39,846 bases of DNA from Methanosphaera sp. GTDB taxonomy: Archaea > Methanobacteriota > Methanobacteria > Methanobacteriales > Methanobacteriaceae. The notes below the pieces were generated by a model. The model saw only the letters and a list, made by a program, of their open reading frames with translations. It made no database searches and was not told the origin of the DNA. The DNA lies in assembly GCA_017431845.1 (NCBI GenBank), contig JAFRKG010000090.1, positions 1-39,846 of the forward strand. Direction: 5' to 3'. The translations under genes and the position numbers were made by a program. Of the stretch, positions 11,037-19,405 are shown in pieces. Within the stretch, counting starts at the first letter, position 1. Every line of letters starts with the position of its first letter.

Positions 11037-12089
11037 TTATAAGTATAATTTAGAAATTAATTGTGCATTTAAGATAGAAGCACCTGCTGCACCACGTATA
11101 GTATTATGGCCAACAAGAGTATATTTGAAACTGTTCTCAAATACATCCTCCCTTACTCTTCCTACTGAAACACTCATACCATGACCAGCATCCCTATCCA
11201 TACGAGGTTGAGGCCTATCCTCTTCTTTTCTAACAATTACCGGTTGTTCTGGAGCAAAGGACAATTTTTCTTTCTGAGGAATACCTTTAAAATCATTCAT
11301 AGCTTTCTCAATATCTTCCACTGTAACATCATCATCTTCAAACTCTATTGAAACAGATTCTGTATGTCCATCCACAACACCAACCCTATTACATGATGCA
11401 CTTAAAGGGAAATTAGCTTTTTCAACTAGACCACCGTTTACTTTACCTAATAAATGTAAAGTTTCAGATTGCATTTTTTCTTCTTCGCCACCAATATATG
11501 GTATGACATTATCCAAAATACCCATTGATGGTACTCCATTGTATCCTGCACCACTAACTGCCTGCATAGTAGTTACAGAAACTCTTTTAAAAGTATATTT
11601 ATCAAACAATGGTTTTAATGTTAAAGTTAATGCAATTGTAGAACAGTTAGGATTTGTTACAATACAACCATCCCATCCATTTACATCTTTTTGTGTTTCC
11701 ATCATTTCCAAGTGTTCCGGATTAACTTCTGGAATAACTAATGGAATATTTTCTTTCATACGATTTACACTAGCATTAGATGCAACTATGAATTTTTCAG
11801 CAAAAGCTGCTTCAACTGGTTCAGCCAGTCCTGCTGGAAGAGAAGCAAATACGAAATCAACATCATCACTTACTTCTGATGGATCAGTATTAACTATTCT
11901 CATTTCCCTAACTTCTTCAGGAATAGGTGTTGTTTGATGCCATGTTACTGCATCTTCATATTTTTTTCCGGCAGATCTTTCAGAAGCTGCCACGTTAACT
12001 ATATTAAAATCTGGTACTTGGGATAATAATTGAATAAATCTTTGTCCTACCATTCCAGTAGCACCGAGTACACACACATTTCTTACCAT
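11037..12089 (-). CDS. asd: Aspartate-semialdehyde dehydrogenase
   Basis: Reduces aspartyl phosphate to aspartate semialdehyde with NADPH, the branch point to lysine, threonine and methionine and, in methanogens, to aromatic amino acids through ADH. 350 residues from the ATG at 12089; the GTG at 12098 is part of the ribosome site AAAGGTGAAA. The N-terminal LGATGMVGQRF binds the nucleotide, and Cys149 in TNPNCSTIAL is the catalytic thiol. It is the last of the four lysC-dapA-dapB-asd genes, about 11 bases after dapB. Confidence 0.95.
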   Translation of the reverse strand: MVRNVCVLGATGMVGQRFIQLLSQVPDFNIVNVAASERSAGKKYEDAVTWHQTTPIPEEVREMRIVNTDPSEVSDDVDFVFASLPAGLAEPVEAAFAEKFIVASNASVNRMKENIPLVIPEVNPEHLEMMETQKDVNGWDGCIVTNPNCSTIALTLTLKPLFDKYTFKRVSVTTMQAVSGAGYNGVPSMGILDNVIPYIGGEEEKMQSETLHLLGKVNGGLVEKANFPLSASCNRVGVVDGHTESVSIEFEDDDVTVEDIEKAMNDFKGIPQKEKLSFAPEQPVIVRKEEDRPQPRMDRDAGHGMSVSVGRVREDVFENSFKYTLVGHNTIRGAAGASILNAQLISKLYL

Positions 12090-12100
12090 AAATTTCACCT

Positions 12101-12922
12101 TTATAAACCTAGTACATCAAACATGTCAGCTATAGGTTTTTCTTGTTTGTTCATTAAATAATTTACTGCTCTTATTACACCATTAACAAATGCTTGTCTG
12201 GTTGAAGCTCTATGGATAACTTCTATTCTTTCACCATCACCGCAGAACATTACTGTATGATCTCCTACAATATCGCCACCACGTACTGCATGAATACCTA
12301 TTTCATCTTTTGGTCTTTTACCAACCATTCCTTCTCTTCCATAACATGCAGTATCATTTAAGCTTAAATCTAGATTTTCTGCAACTATTTCTGCTGCACG
12401 TTTAGCAGTTCCTGAAGGTGCATCCTGTTTATTATGATGATGTGCTTCCACTATTTCAACATCATATTCATGACCCAATATTTTAGCTACTTGTCCTACT
12501 ATTTCGAAGAAAACATTTACTCCTGTGGCCATGTTAGGTGAAATTACTGCTTTGATATTGTTTTCTTTGATTGCATTATGCATCACTTCTAATTGATCAT
12601 CTTTAATTCCAGTAGTTCCTACAACAACATTTACTCCACATTCAGCACATATTTTCACTGTTTCTACTGCTGCTGTTGCAATGGTAAAATCAATTAGTAC
12701 GTCAGGTTTTACAGCTTCCAGTTCTGATTTAAGATCTTGTGAGCCTATGATTTTAACTCCCATAGTTCCTAAACCTATTTGTTCACCTAAATCTTTTCCT
12801 GCTAATGGAGAATTTGGCATTTCTATACCTAGTACTACTTCCATATTTTCTTGTTCTTGTACGGTTCTTATAATTTTTGAACCCATATTTCCTACACAGC
12901 CAGTTACTGCTACTCTTATCAT
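12101..12922 (-). CDS. dapB: 4-hydroxy-tetrahydrodipicolinate reductase
   Basis: Second step of the diaminopimelate route to lysine, NAD(P)H-dependent. 273 residues, full length, starting at 12922 after AAGGTGAAAAA. The Rossmann motif GCVGNMG (8-14) and the substrate loop EAHHHNKQDAPSGTAKR (159-175), with its catalytic His and Lys, are intact. It sits between dapA (9 bases upstream) and asd. Lysine from this route is also a component of pseudomurein in the Methanobacteriales. Confidence 0.96.
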   Translation of the reverse strand: MIRVAVTGCVGNMGSKIIRTVQEQENMEVVLGIEMPNSPLAGKDLGEQIGLGTMGVKIIGSQDLKSELEAVKPDVLIDFTIATAAVETVKICAECGVNVVVGTTGIKDDQLEVMHNAIKENNIKAVISPNMATGVNVFFEIVGQVAKILGHEYDVEIVEAHHHNKQDAPSGTAKRAAEIVAENLDLSLNDTACYGREGMVGKRPKDEIGIHAVRGGDIVGDHTVMFCGDGERIEVIHRASTRQAFVNGVIRAVNYLMNKQEKPIADMFDVLGL

Positions 12923-12931
12923 TTTTTCACC

Positions 12932-13822
12932 TTATATTAATTCATATCTTTTAAGAATTTCTTGTAATATTACATCGTTTTCTTTGCTCATTTCTTTTAA
13001 TGGCATTCTTAATCCGCCAGCATTTTTACCCATTAAATTTAATGCTCTTTTTGCAGGAGCTGGACTTGCTTCAATAAACATTACATCCATTAAATCAAAT
13101 AATTCGTTGGATAATGTTCTAGCTTCATCATAATTTCCTTCTAAAGCTTTTCTTACCATTGTTGAGGTTTTATTCGGCATTATATTAGCAGCTACACTTA
13201 TTACTCCTCTTGCCCCTTGTGCTATCATAGGTAATGTTAATGAGTCATTTCCTGATAATACTGTGAAATCTTTAATGTCTTGCTTTTCAATTTCATTAAA
13301 TACTGTTGCTAACTTATTTAAATCTGGATTTGCTTCCTTTATTGCAATTATATTGTCTAATTTTGCTATATCAATTATTGAATCTACTGATAAATCTATA
13401 CCTGTTCTTGAAGGTACATTATATGCTATTATAGGAATGTTATTTGAATCATTTAATAATTTAAAATGATCATATAATCCACTTTGTTGTGGTTTGTTAT
13501 AATAAGGAGTTATTACCAAAGCTGCATCTGCACCAGCATCTTCAGCATATTTTACTAAATCCATTGCTTCTGCAGTTGCATTACTTCCTGCTCCTGCAAT
13601 TGTTACTGCTCTTCCATCTGCTTGATCAACCATTATGTCGATTACTTTTTGATGTTCTTCATGAGTCATTGTTGCAGATTCACCGGTTGTTCCTGCTGCA
13701 AGAATTCCTTCTACTCCTCCATCTATTAGAAAATCTATTAAGTTTCTATATGCTTCTTCATTAATTTTTTTGTCATCATCTAATGGTGTGACCATTGCTA
13801 CATGTGTTCCATCTAAATTCAT
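12932..13822 (-). CDS. dapA: 4-hydroxy-tetrahydrodipicolinate synthase
   Basis: Condenses pyruvate with aspartate semialdehyde. 296 residues of the usual TIM-barrel family length. AAGTTGES (42-49) carries the paired threonines of the catalytic triad, Tyr134 lies in AYNVPSRTG, and Lys162 in IAIKEANPD is the Schiff-base lysine. Its ATG overlaps the lysC stop by four bases (ATGA), which implies translational coupling with aspartokinase. Confidence 0.96.
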   Translation of the reverse strand: MNLDGTHVAMVTPLDDDKKINEEAYRNLIDFLIDGGVEGILAAGTTGESATMTHEEHQKVIDIMVDQADGRAVTIAGAGSNATAEAMDLVKYAEDAGADAALVITPYYNKPQQSGLYDHFKLLNDSNNIPIIAYNVPSRTGIDLSVDSIIDIAKLDNIIAIKEANPDLNKLATVFNEIEKQDIKDFTVLSGNDSLTLPMIAQGARGVISVAANIMPNKTSTMVRKALEGNYDEARTLSNELFDLMDVMFIEASPAPAKRALNLMGKNAGGLRMPLKEMSKENDVILQEILKRYELI

Positions 13823-15045
13823 TTTAAAGTCTCCCTTATTAACTCGTATGCTCTATCACCATCATCCCAATCAACAAATACTACTACTGATGTTTGACTT
13901 GAGGATAATTCAACAATATTTATGTTATTTTCATGTAATGGTTTTGTAATGCTTGCTATGATGCCAGGGGTGTCTATAAAATCATGGCTTACCACTGATA
14001 TCATTGCTATTTTTTGTCCTAATGAAAGTGAACTTAATCTGTCGCCACCTATTACTAATTCATGTAATACTTCATGTGCTTTAATTGCATCTTTTTCTTC
14101 AAAGAATAATGTAATTGAACTTTCGCCTGTTGATATTCCGTATATACCAATATTATTATCACTTACTTTCTTGGTTATGTCAGCAATAATTCCCTGTTTA
14201 TTCATTAAGTCTTCGCCTACAACTGCAATGACTGATAATTTTTCATTAAGCTTCATTATTGATATTACTTCATCTTCTGGGTGTGCCGGTCCAATAATGT
14301 CTGTTCCATGAACTCTTAAATCACCATATTCAAAACTTATTATTTTTGCTTTGATGTCAGGATCCTTGTATCTTAAAGCGTTTGGATGTAATACTTGTGC
14401 ACCATAATTAGCTAAATCTACCATTTCTTCTACAGTGATTTTATCTAATTTTTCGGCATTGTCTAGTTTTCTAGGGTCTGTAGACATAACTCCTTTTACA
14501 TCAGTTACTATTACAACTTCATCTGCATCAATACAGTGACCTAAAAGAAATGCTGAAACATCACTTCCTCCTCTTCCAAGAGTTGTTACTGATCCTTCTA
14601 AATCTTTTCCTAAAAATCCACAAATTACTGGAATTATTCCTTGATTGATTAGTTTGGTAATGTGTTCCTGAACTCTTTTTTTTGTTTCTACACGATCTAT
14701 TTTTGCATTCAGATAATCACTATCTGTTATTACTGGCCATTTTTCATTGAATGGATCAATATATTCAGATTTTACGCCTAATGATTCTATTGTTGCTGCC
14801 ATTATACGTACACTTTGCATTTCACCCATTGAAAGGATTCCTGCTAATTGTTTTGAAGTAACTGTATCACCAATTGATTCTTTGACTAATTTTATTGATT
14901 CATCAGTTGTTTTATTTATAGCAGAAACTACTACTACAACTTTACTTCCTTGCATATATTCATTTACAACTGAATTAGCTGCTTTTTGTATACGTTCACC
15001 TGAACCTACAGATGTACCTCCGAATTTCGCCACAACTATTCCCAT
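13819..15045 (-). CDS. lysC: Aspartate kinase
   Basis: Phosphorylates aspartate, the first step of the aspartate family. 408 residues, starting at 15045 after AAAGGTGAATTT. The kinase domain begins [12 protein letters not shown] (5-16), with [13 protein letters not shown] further in. The C-terminal 140 residues contain two ACT domains (from about [11 protein letters not shown] and [13 protein letters not shown]), the usual site of feedback inhibition by lysine or threonine. It is the first gene of lysC-dapA-dapB-asd. The 240 bases upstream must contain the promoter, but I could not choose a TATA box with confidence. Confidence 0.96.
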   Translation of the reverse strand: MGIVVAKFGGTSVGSGERIQKAANSVVNEYMQGSKVVVVVSAINKTTDESIKLVKESIGDTVTSKQLAGILSMGEMQSVRIMAATIESLGVKSEYIDPFNEKWPVITDSDYLNAKIDRVETKKRVQEHITKLINQGIIPVICGFLGKDLEGSVTTLGRGGSDVSAFLLGHCIDADEVVIVTDVKGVMSTDPRKLDNAEKLDKITVEEMVDLANYGAQVLHPNALRYKDPDIKAKIISFEYGDLRVHGTDIIGPAHPEDEVISIMKLNEKLSVIAVVGEDLMNKQGIIADITKKVSDNNIGIYGISTGESSITLFFEEKDAIKAHEVLHELVIGGDRLSSLSLGQKIAMISVVSHDFIDTPGIIASITKPLHENNINIVELSSSQTSVVVFVDWDDGDRAYELIRETLK

Positions 15046-15252
15046 AAATTCACCTTTATTTATTTGATATAGATTTTAAATTTTAGTTAACAATATAATT
15101 ATTCCTAATAATATATGTGATTTTTTAGTAAATAAAATTAATGCAAAAAAAGTGGAGTTTTATATTTTTAATTTAAAAAGTAGGGTTATTGATACTGTGA
15201 TAAAGTTGTAAAATAAGTAGTATATCTGTTAAAAGATATGAAAAATAATAAA

Positions 15253-15291
15253 ATAAAATTAAAAAGAGTAGATTCAATAATAAAATTATTG
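15253..15291 (-). terminator. AT-rich hairpin and T-rich tract at the end of S17e
   Basis: CAATAAT (15275-15281), loop AAA, ATTATTG (15285-15291) overlaps the S17e stop codon. On the minus strand it is followed by CTCTTTTTAATTTTATTTTA. Archaeal transcription ends at such T-rich runs. The hairpin is weak because it is nearly all A-T. The rest of the 15046-15285 gap shows no gene, only AT-rich promoter-like sequence. Confidence 0.4.
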
Positions 15292-15468
15292 TTCTAATAA
15301 GTGTGTTGCGTATCCAGCAATTTGATTTCTTAAATGTTTTGTGGATACTGTTGAGTATTCAGCAACCATTTGTTTGTTGTTCTCAAAATCACTGTTGAAT
15401 TTATCACCGTGTAATTCTAATAATTCTTTTGCTGTTCTTTTTACAAATGTTGTTCTTATATTTCCCAT
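15286..15468 (-). CDS. rps17e: 30S ribosomal protein S17e
   Basis: 60 residues from the ATG at 15468, fixed by GGAGG seven bases upstream; a TTG two codons earlier is not needed. The start [15 protein letters not shown] and the end [17 protein letters not shown] are characteristic of archaeal/eukaryotic S17e, a basic protein of the small subunit. It follows chorismate mutase by about 41 bases on the same strand, so it is probably in the same transcript as the two aromatic genes. Confidence 0.93.
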   Translation of the reverse strand: MGNIRTTFVKRTAKELLELHGDKFNSDFENNKQMVAEYSTVSTKHLRNQIAGYATHLLEQ

Positions 15469-15509
15469 AATCAAACCTCCAGTTTTTCTTAAGTAATTAA
15501 TTAACGTTA

Positions 15510-15797
15510 TTATAGATATTTTTCTTGCTCTTCTTTATTGATTGATGCTAATAAATCAAAAATGTGTAGAACTTTATCCGTGTTTATTTGTTTATCAGCA
15601 ACCGCATTTTTTATTTTATTGTGAATAATATTTTCTCTAGAAGAATCGAATAATTCTTTATTTAAAGCTTTCTTAGATGTTATAATATCTTCAGCTAGTG
15701 AAGTACGTTCAAGGATTAATTCTAATATTTTATCATCTAATTCATCTATTTTTTCCCTTGATTTGTTCAATAAATGTTGTGCTTCATCTTTATTCAT
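15510..15797 (-). CDS. aroQ: Chorismate mutase, AroQ type
   Basis: Converts chorismate to prephenate for phenylalanine and tyrosine. 95 residues from the ATG at 15797, where CGTGATAAT gives a ribosome site; a second ATG at 15809 overlaps the aroK stop (TAATG) and would add four residues. All-helical AroQ fold: [19 protein letters not shown] is the first helix with its Arg, Asp and Arg, [14 protein letters not shown] holds the conserved Lys and Arg, and a final helix follows. There is no prephenate dehydratase or dehydrogenase domain, so it is a stand-alone enzyme. Confidence 0.85.
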   Translation of the reverse strand: MNKDEAQHLLNKSREKIDELDDKILELILERTSLAEDIITSKKALNKELFDSSRENIIHNKIKNAVADKQINTDKVLHIFDLLASINKEEQEKYL

Positions 15798-15808
15798 ATT
15801 ATCACGCA

Positions 15809-16726
15809 TTACTTTAAAACTACAGTCCCAATAGTGTCTGGTTTTGTTTCAATTAATTTACCAGGATATTTCGATAAAACTTTCTTAATTTCATCAATAT
15901 TTGAAGTATCATCTACTAAAATAGTGTATGCAGATCCAGTTCCTGATAATCCTGCAGCTTTAGCTCCTGATTTTAATGCATCCATGGATATTTGACTATC
16001 TAAATCCAATGCCGCACAATACAATAAGCCATTTAAAGTTAGAGCTTTCTCAATATTCTTTTTTACTGCATTATCGAATGCAATTTCCACAAGTGATGAT
16101 AAAGTTTTCATAGCTTTAACATCAGACTGTGCAGTATATAAAGATTTGTTAGGTATATATATTAATATTTTTTGATATTCGATAGGATATTCATATAACA
16201 TTTTTCTTTCATAATTATCAGTAATTTTCCAACCACCATAATATGAAGCGGAAGCATCATCATATGATCCTGTTTTTGTAACTCCACATTCTAATGATGC
16301 ATCAATACCCAAATTCAATATATCCTCATCAGTAATGTTTACATCATCCAACGTCATATTAGCTTCTTCTAAAAGTGTTAATATTGTTGCATAAACAACA
16401 GAATTAGATGCAGCACTACTACTTGATAATCCAGAACCCGGAGGAATATCTGATTTTGTTTCAACAAGCAATGTAATATTCTTTAAATTAAATTTTGGAT
16501 GTTCTAATAATCTATCATATACTTTTTCTACACATAATTCCATTAATGTTGTATCCATGTCAGGATTATCTAAGCTTTTACAAACATAAGCTATATCTGA
16601 GTCAGATTCTCTGTTTAATATTTTTACCTCAGCGGTTACATATAATTCTATACCAAATGCTGATCCTTTACCAGTGCTTATTGCATTAATAACTGTTGCT
16701 GATGCAGGTGAACGAACTTTAACCAT
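15809..16726 (-). CDS. aroK: Archaeal (GHMP-type) shikimate kinase
   Basis: Phosphorylates shikimate with ATP. 305 residues from the ATG at 16726 (GGTAATT upstream); the longer frame to 16774 adds a hydrophobic leader that is not expected. It is not the bacterial P-loop enzyme but the archaeal GHMP kinase: KVRSPASATVINAISTGKG at the N-terminus, PPGSGLSSSSAA (95-106) as the ATP loop, and KAAGLSGTGSAY near the C-terminus. It is coupled to aroQ by a one-base overlap or an 11-base gap, depending on the aroQ start. Confidence 0.94.
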   Translation of the reverse strand: MVKVRSPASATVINAISTGKGSAFGIELYVTAEVKILNRESDSDIAYVCKSLDNPDMDTTLMELCVEKVYDRLLEHPKFNLKNITLLVETKSDIPPGSGLSSSSAASNSVVYATILTLLEEANMTLDDVNITDEDILNLGIDASLECGVTKTGSYDDASASYYGGWKITDNYERKMLYEYPIEYQKILIYIPNKSLYTAQSDVKAMKTLSSLVEIAFDNAVKKNIEKALTLNGLLYCAALDLDSQISMDALKSGAKAAGLSGTGSAYTILVDDTSNIDEIKKVLSKYPGKLIETKPDTIGTVVLK

Positions 16727-16836
16727 AATTACCAATCCACTAAAAAAAAATACTATTATAATATTATATAACAATCCTTATTAATATTTTAAAAACAATA
16801 AATAAATAATAATATTAAAATAATGGAGAAAAGAAA

Positions 16837-17103
16837 ATGACTGTAAAATTAGAAGTATTCACATCACATTCATGTCCTTACTGTCCTATGGCAGTTTCAG
16901 CAGCAGAAGAAGTAGTAAAAGAATTAGGTGACCAAGTAGAATATGAACACTTAAATGTAGATGAAAACATTGATAAAGTAAGAGAATATCAAATAATGTC
17001 AGTACCTACTGTTGTAGTAGATGGCGAAGTAGCATTTGTCGGTGCACCTACACCTGAAGAACTTTCTAAAAAAATCAGAAAAACATTACTTAGAAAAGGA
17101 TAA
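16837..17103 (+). CDS. Small thioredoxin/glutaredoxin-like protein
   Basis: 88 residues, starting at 16837 after TGGAGAAAAGAAA. A compact thioredoxin fold: SHSCPYCPMA (10-19) carries the redox pair CPYC, and SVPTVVVDGE holds the cis-proline. Methanogens use such glutaredoxin-sized proteins as cytosolic dithiol reductants. It is divergent from aroK across about 110 bases that hold both promoters. The partner reductase is not in the window. Confidence 0.9.
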   Translation: MTVKLEVFTSHSCPYCPMAVSAAEEVVKELGDQVEYEHLNVDENIDKVREYQIMSVPTVVVDGEVAFVGAPTPEELSKKIRKTLLRKG

Positions 17104-17235
17104 TTTATTTTTCTTAACCACCCATTCAAAAATTCTTTATTTTTTTAAATACTTTTTTTTAATAAAAATAATTAATTTAAATATTACATATATTAGTAAT
17201 AATAACAATAGGATATTAATTTAATTTAGGTTGGG

Positions 17236-18342
17236 ATTAAAATAGAACATCATGAGAATTCAAAAGAAAAATCTGGTATAACAACAGGCAGTGTAGCTAC
17301 TGCAGCAAGTGTAGCTGCTTTATTAACAATTACGGATAAAACACCCGAAGTTGTTACAATAGATGCTCCAAATTCTGAATTAATAGTTGAAATCAAGGAA
17401 TCTAAATCAATAAATTCCACAAAAGCTTCTGCAACTGTAATAAAACCTACTTATAATGATCCTGATGTTACAAGAGGGATTGAAATTATTTCAGAAGTTA
17501 CATTAACTGACAACATAGACATGGTTGAAATAACTGCAGGAGAAGGTGTTGGAAAAGTAACCAAACCAGGATTACAAATTCCTGTTGGAGAATACGCTAT
17601 TAATCCTGTACCTCGTAAAATGATTGAAAAAAATGTTAAAAAATTTTTACCAGAAAATAAAGGTGCAATTGTTAAAATAATTATTCCTGAAGGAAAAAAG
17701 TTAGCTCCTAAAACTATGAACAGCAGACTAGGTATTTTAGATGGAATTTCTGTTTTAGGAACTACAGGTATAGCTAGGCCTATGTCCTCTAAAGCATACA
17801 CAGATTCTTTAAGAGTTCAAATTGATGTTGCTATTGCTAATGGTTATTATGATTTATTGTTTGTACCGGGAAATATTGGTACACGTATTGCCAAAGAAAA
17901 ATTAGAAATCGAAGATGATGAAATTATTGAAATGAGTAATTTTGTTGGTTTTATGTTAGAAGAAGCAGATAAAACTGAAAAAGTCAATTCGATTACTTTG
18001 TTTGGTCATGCTGGAAAGTTAATTAAGATAGCTGCAGGTATATTTAATACTAAACAAAGTGTTGCTGATGCACGTAGAGAAATTATGACTGCTTATGCAG
18101 GATTGGTTGGTGCAGATACTGAAACTATGAAATCAATCTATGAATGCATTACTACAGAGGACGTTATTAAAATACTGAATAAACAAGGGTTAACTACGGC
18201 TGTTTTTGAGTTAATTGCAGATAAAATTGTTGAATTATGTGAATTAAAATTCAATATTAAATTTAATGCTGTGATTGTTCAGATGGATGGTACTGTTTTA
18301 AATCCATCCAAAATAGAGGATATCCCGTTTAAATGGAAATGA
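17236..18342 (+). CDS. cbiD: Cobalt-precorrin-5B C1-methyltransferase CbiD, start codon unusual
   Basis: Methylates C1 of the corrin ring in anaerobic cobamide synthesis. The reading frame is open from the TAG at 17227 to the TGA at 18340. The family motif SGITTGSVATAASVAAL lies at 17272-17322, far upstream of the first in-frame ATG (17521), so the gene must start before it. No ATG, GTG or TTG occurs in frame in that part. The only candidates near a ribosome-site-like AGGTTGGG are ATT at 17236 and ATA at 17242. With ATT the product is 368 residues, normal for CbiD. EITAGEGVGKVTKPGL and LFGHAGKLIKIAAG are further family motifs. The exact start is uncertain. Confidence 0.85.
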   Translation: MKIEHHENSKEKSGITTGSVATAASVAALLTITDKTPEVVTIDAPNSELIVEIKESKSINSTKASATVIKPTYNDPDVTRGIEIISEVTLTDNIDMVEITAGEGVGKVTKPGLQIPVGEYAINPVPRKMIEKNVKKFLPENKGAIVKIIIPEGKKLAPKTMNSRLGILDGISVLGTTGIARPMSSKAYTDSLRVQIDVAIANGYYDLLFVPGNIGTRIAKEKLEIEDDEIIEMSNFVGFMLEEADKTEKVNSITLFGHAGKLIKIAAGIFNTKQSVADARREIMTAYAGLVGADTETMKSIYECITTEDVIKILNKQGLTTAVFELIADKIVELCELKFNIKFNAVIVQMDGTVLNPSKIEDIPFKWK

Positions 18343-18351
18343 AGTGATTGT

Positions 18352-19404
18352 ATGAATATTTGTATTGTCGGCCAATATCCTCCACAAGTAGGTGGTGTTT
18401 CCACATATGCTAAGCAATTAGAGGAAAAACTTTCCGAGGAAGGTCATAATGTTTATATTTTAACATATAAACAAGATGCACAAGTTTCTGATAATGTTTA
18501 TGTAGCAAATAGTCTTAATATTCCTATTATTCGTGGTTTTTCATTTATTATATCCAGTTATTTTATGTTAAATAAAATTGTTAAAAAACATGATATTGAC
18601 ATAATCCATGCAAATTATATTTTACCTCCAGGTCTTGTGAGTGTTTTAAATAAAAGTAATGCTAAGAAAATCATAACAATCCACGGTTCCGATATTAATA
18701 TATTACCAAATAATAAAATATTAAGACCGATACTGAAATTTATCTTAAACAAAGCGGATGCTCTATACTTCGTAAGTGAAAAATTGGAAGAAAAAGCTAT
18801 TAATTTATGTGGCGAAAACATTACAAAAAAATCATTCATAACACCCAATACAGTCAACACAAATAAATTCAAACCTAAACACGAAAAAACATCCAACAAA
18901 AACAATATTCCAACAGTAACATTCATAGGAAATCTAGTAGAACAAAAAGGATTACAATACCTGCTAGAAGCTAAGAAAATATCAAATACAAAATATAATC
19001 TACAAATATATGGAGACGGACCTCAAAAAGAATTACTTCAAAAATACATAGAAACAAATAATCTGAAAAATACCAAACTTATGGGAAAAACAAGAGAACC
19101 TGAAAAAATAATACCCGAAACAGACATAATGGTTTTACCATCATTATCAGAAGGTGCAAGTATCGTAGCACTAGAAAGCATGTCCTGTGCAAAAGCATTA
19201 ATAGCAACCGACACTGGAAACATAAGTAACATCATAACAGATAATGTTGATGGAATAATAGTTCCAACCAAAAATCCGGAAGCACTATCTGAAGCAATAG
19301 ATAAACTAGTTACAAATGAACAGGAAAGAGAAAAAATAGGGCAAAACGCAAGAAAATTAATAGTTAATAAATATTCGAAAATGAACATACCATACTCTAA
19401 TTAA
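18352..19404 (+). CDS. GT4-family glycosyltransferase (GT-B fold)
   Basis: 350 residues, starting at 18352 after GTGATTGT, nine bases beyond cbiD. QYPPQVGGVSTYAKQLEE (8-25) is the N-terminal donor/acceptor loop. TVTFIGNLVEQKGLQYLLEA opens the second domain and LPSLSEGASIVALESMSC is the GT4 nucleotide-sugar motif. It probably adds a hexose to a lipid or surface glycan; the sugar cannot be told. The C-terminus stops at KYSKMNIPYSN and lacks the last helix usual in GT4 enzymes. From about 18800 the codons change from T-ending to A/C-ending. Confidence 0.88.
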   Translation: MNICIVGQYPPQVGGVSTYAKQLEEKLSEEGHNVYILTYKQDAQVSDNVYVANSLNIPIIRGFSFIISSYFMLNKIVKKHDIDIIHANYILPPGLVSVLNKSNAKKIITIHGSDINILPNNKILRPILKFILNKADALYFVSEKLEEKAINLCGENITKKSFITPNTVNTNKFKPKHEKTSNKNNIPTVTFIGNLVEQKGLQYLLEAKKISNTKYNLQIYGDGPQKELLQKYIETNNLKNTKLMGKTREPEKIIPETDIMVLPSLSEGASIVALESMSCAKALIATDTGNISNIITDNVDGIIVPTKNPEALSEAIDKLVTNEQEREKIGQNARKLIVNKYSKMNIPYSN

Positions 19405-19405
19405 T

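Noticed and set aside
12090-12098. Upstream GTG start of asd
   Set aside because: It lies inside AAAGGTGAAA, the ribosome site for the ATG at 12089, and the family N-terminus begins there.
15222-15239. ATATCT/AGATAT hairpin above S17e as a second terminator or operator
   Set aside because: A 6-bp stem made almost only of A-T pairs is expected by chance in this AT-rich DNA.
17521-18342. cbiD starting at the ATG at 17521
   Set aside because: This would remove the conserved SGITTGS segment and about 95 residues that continue in the same open frame.
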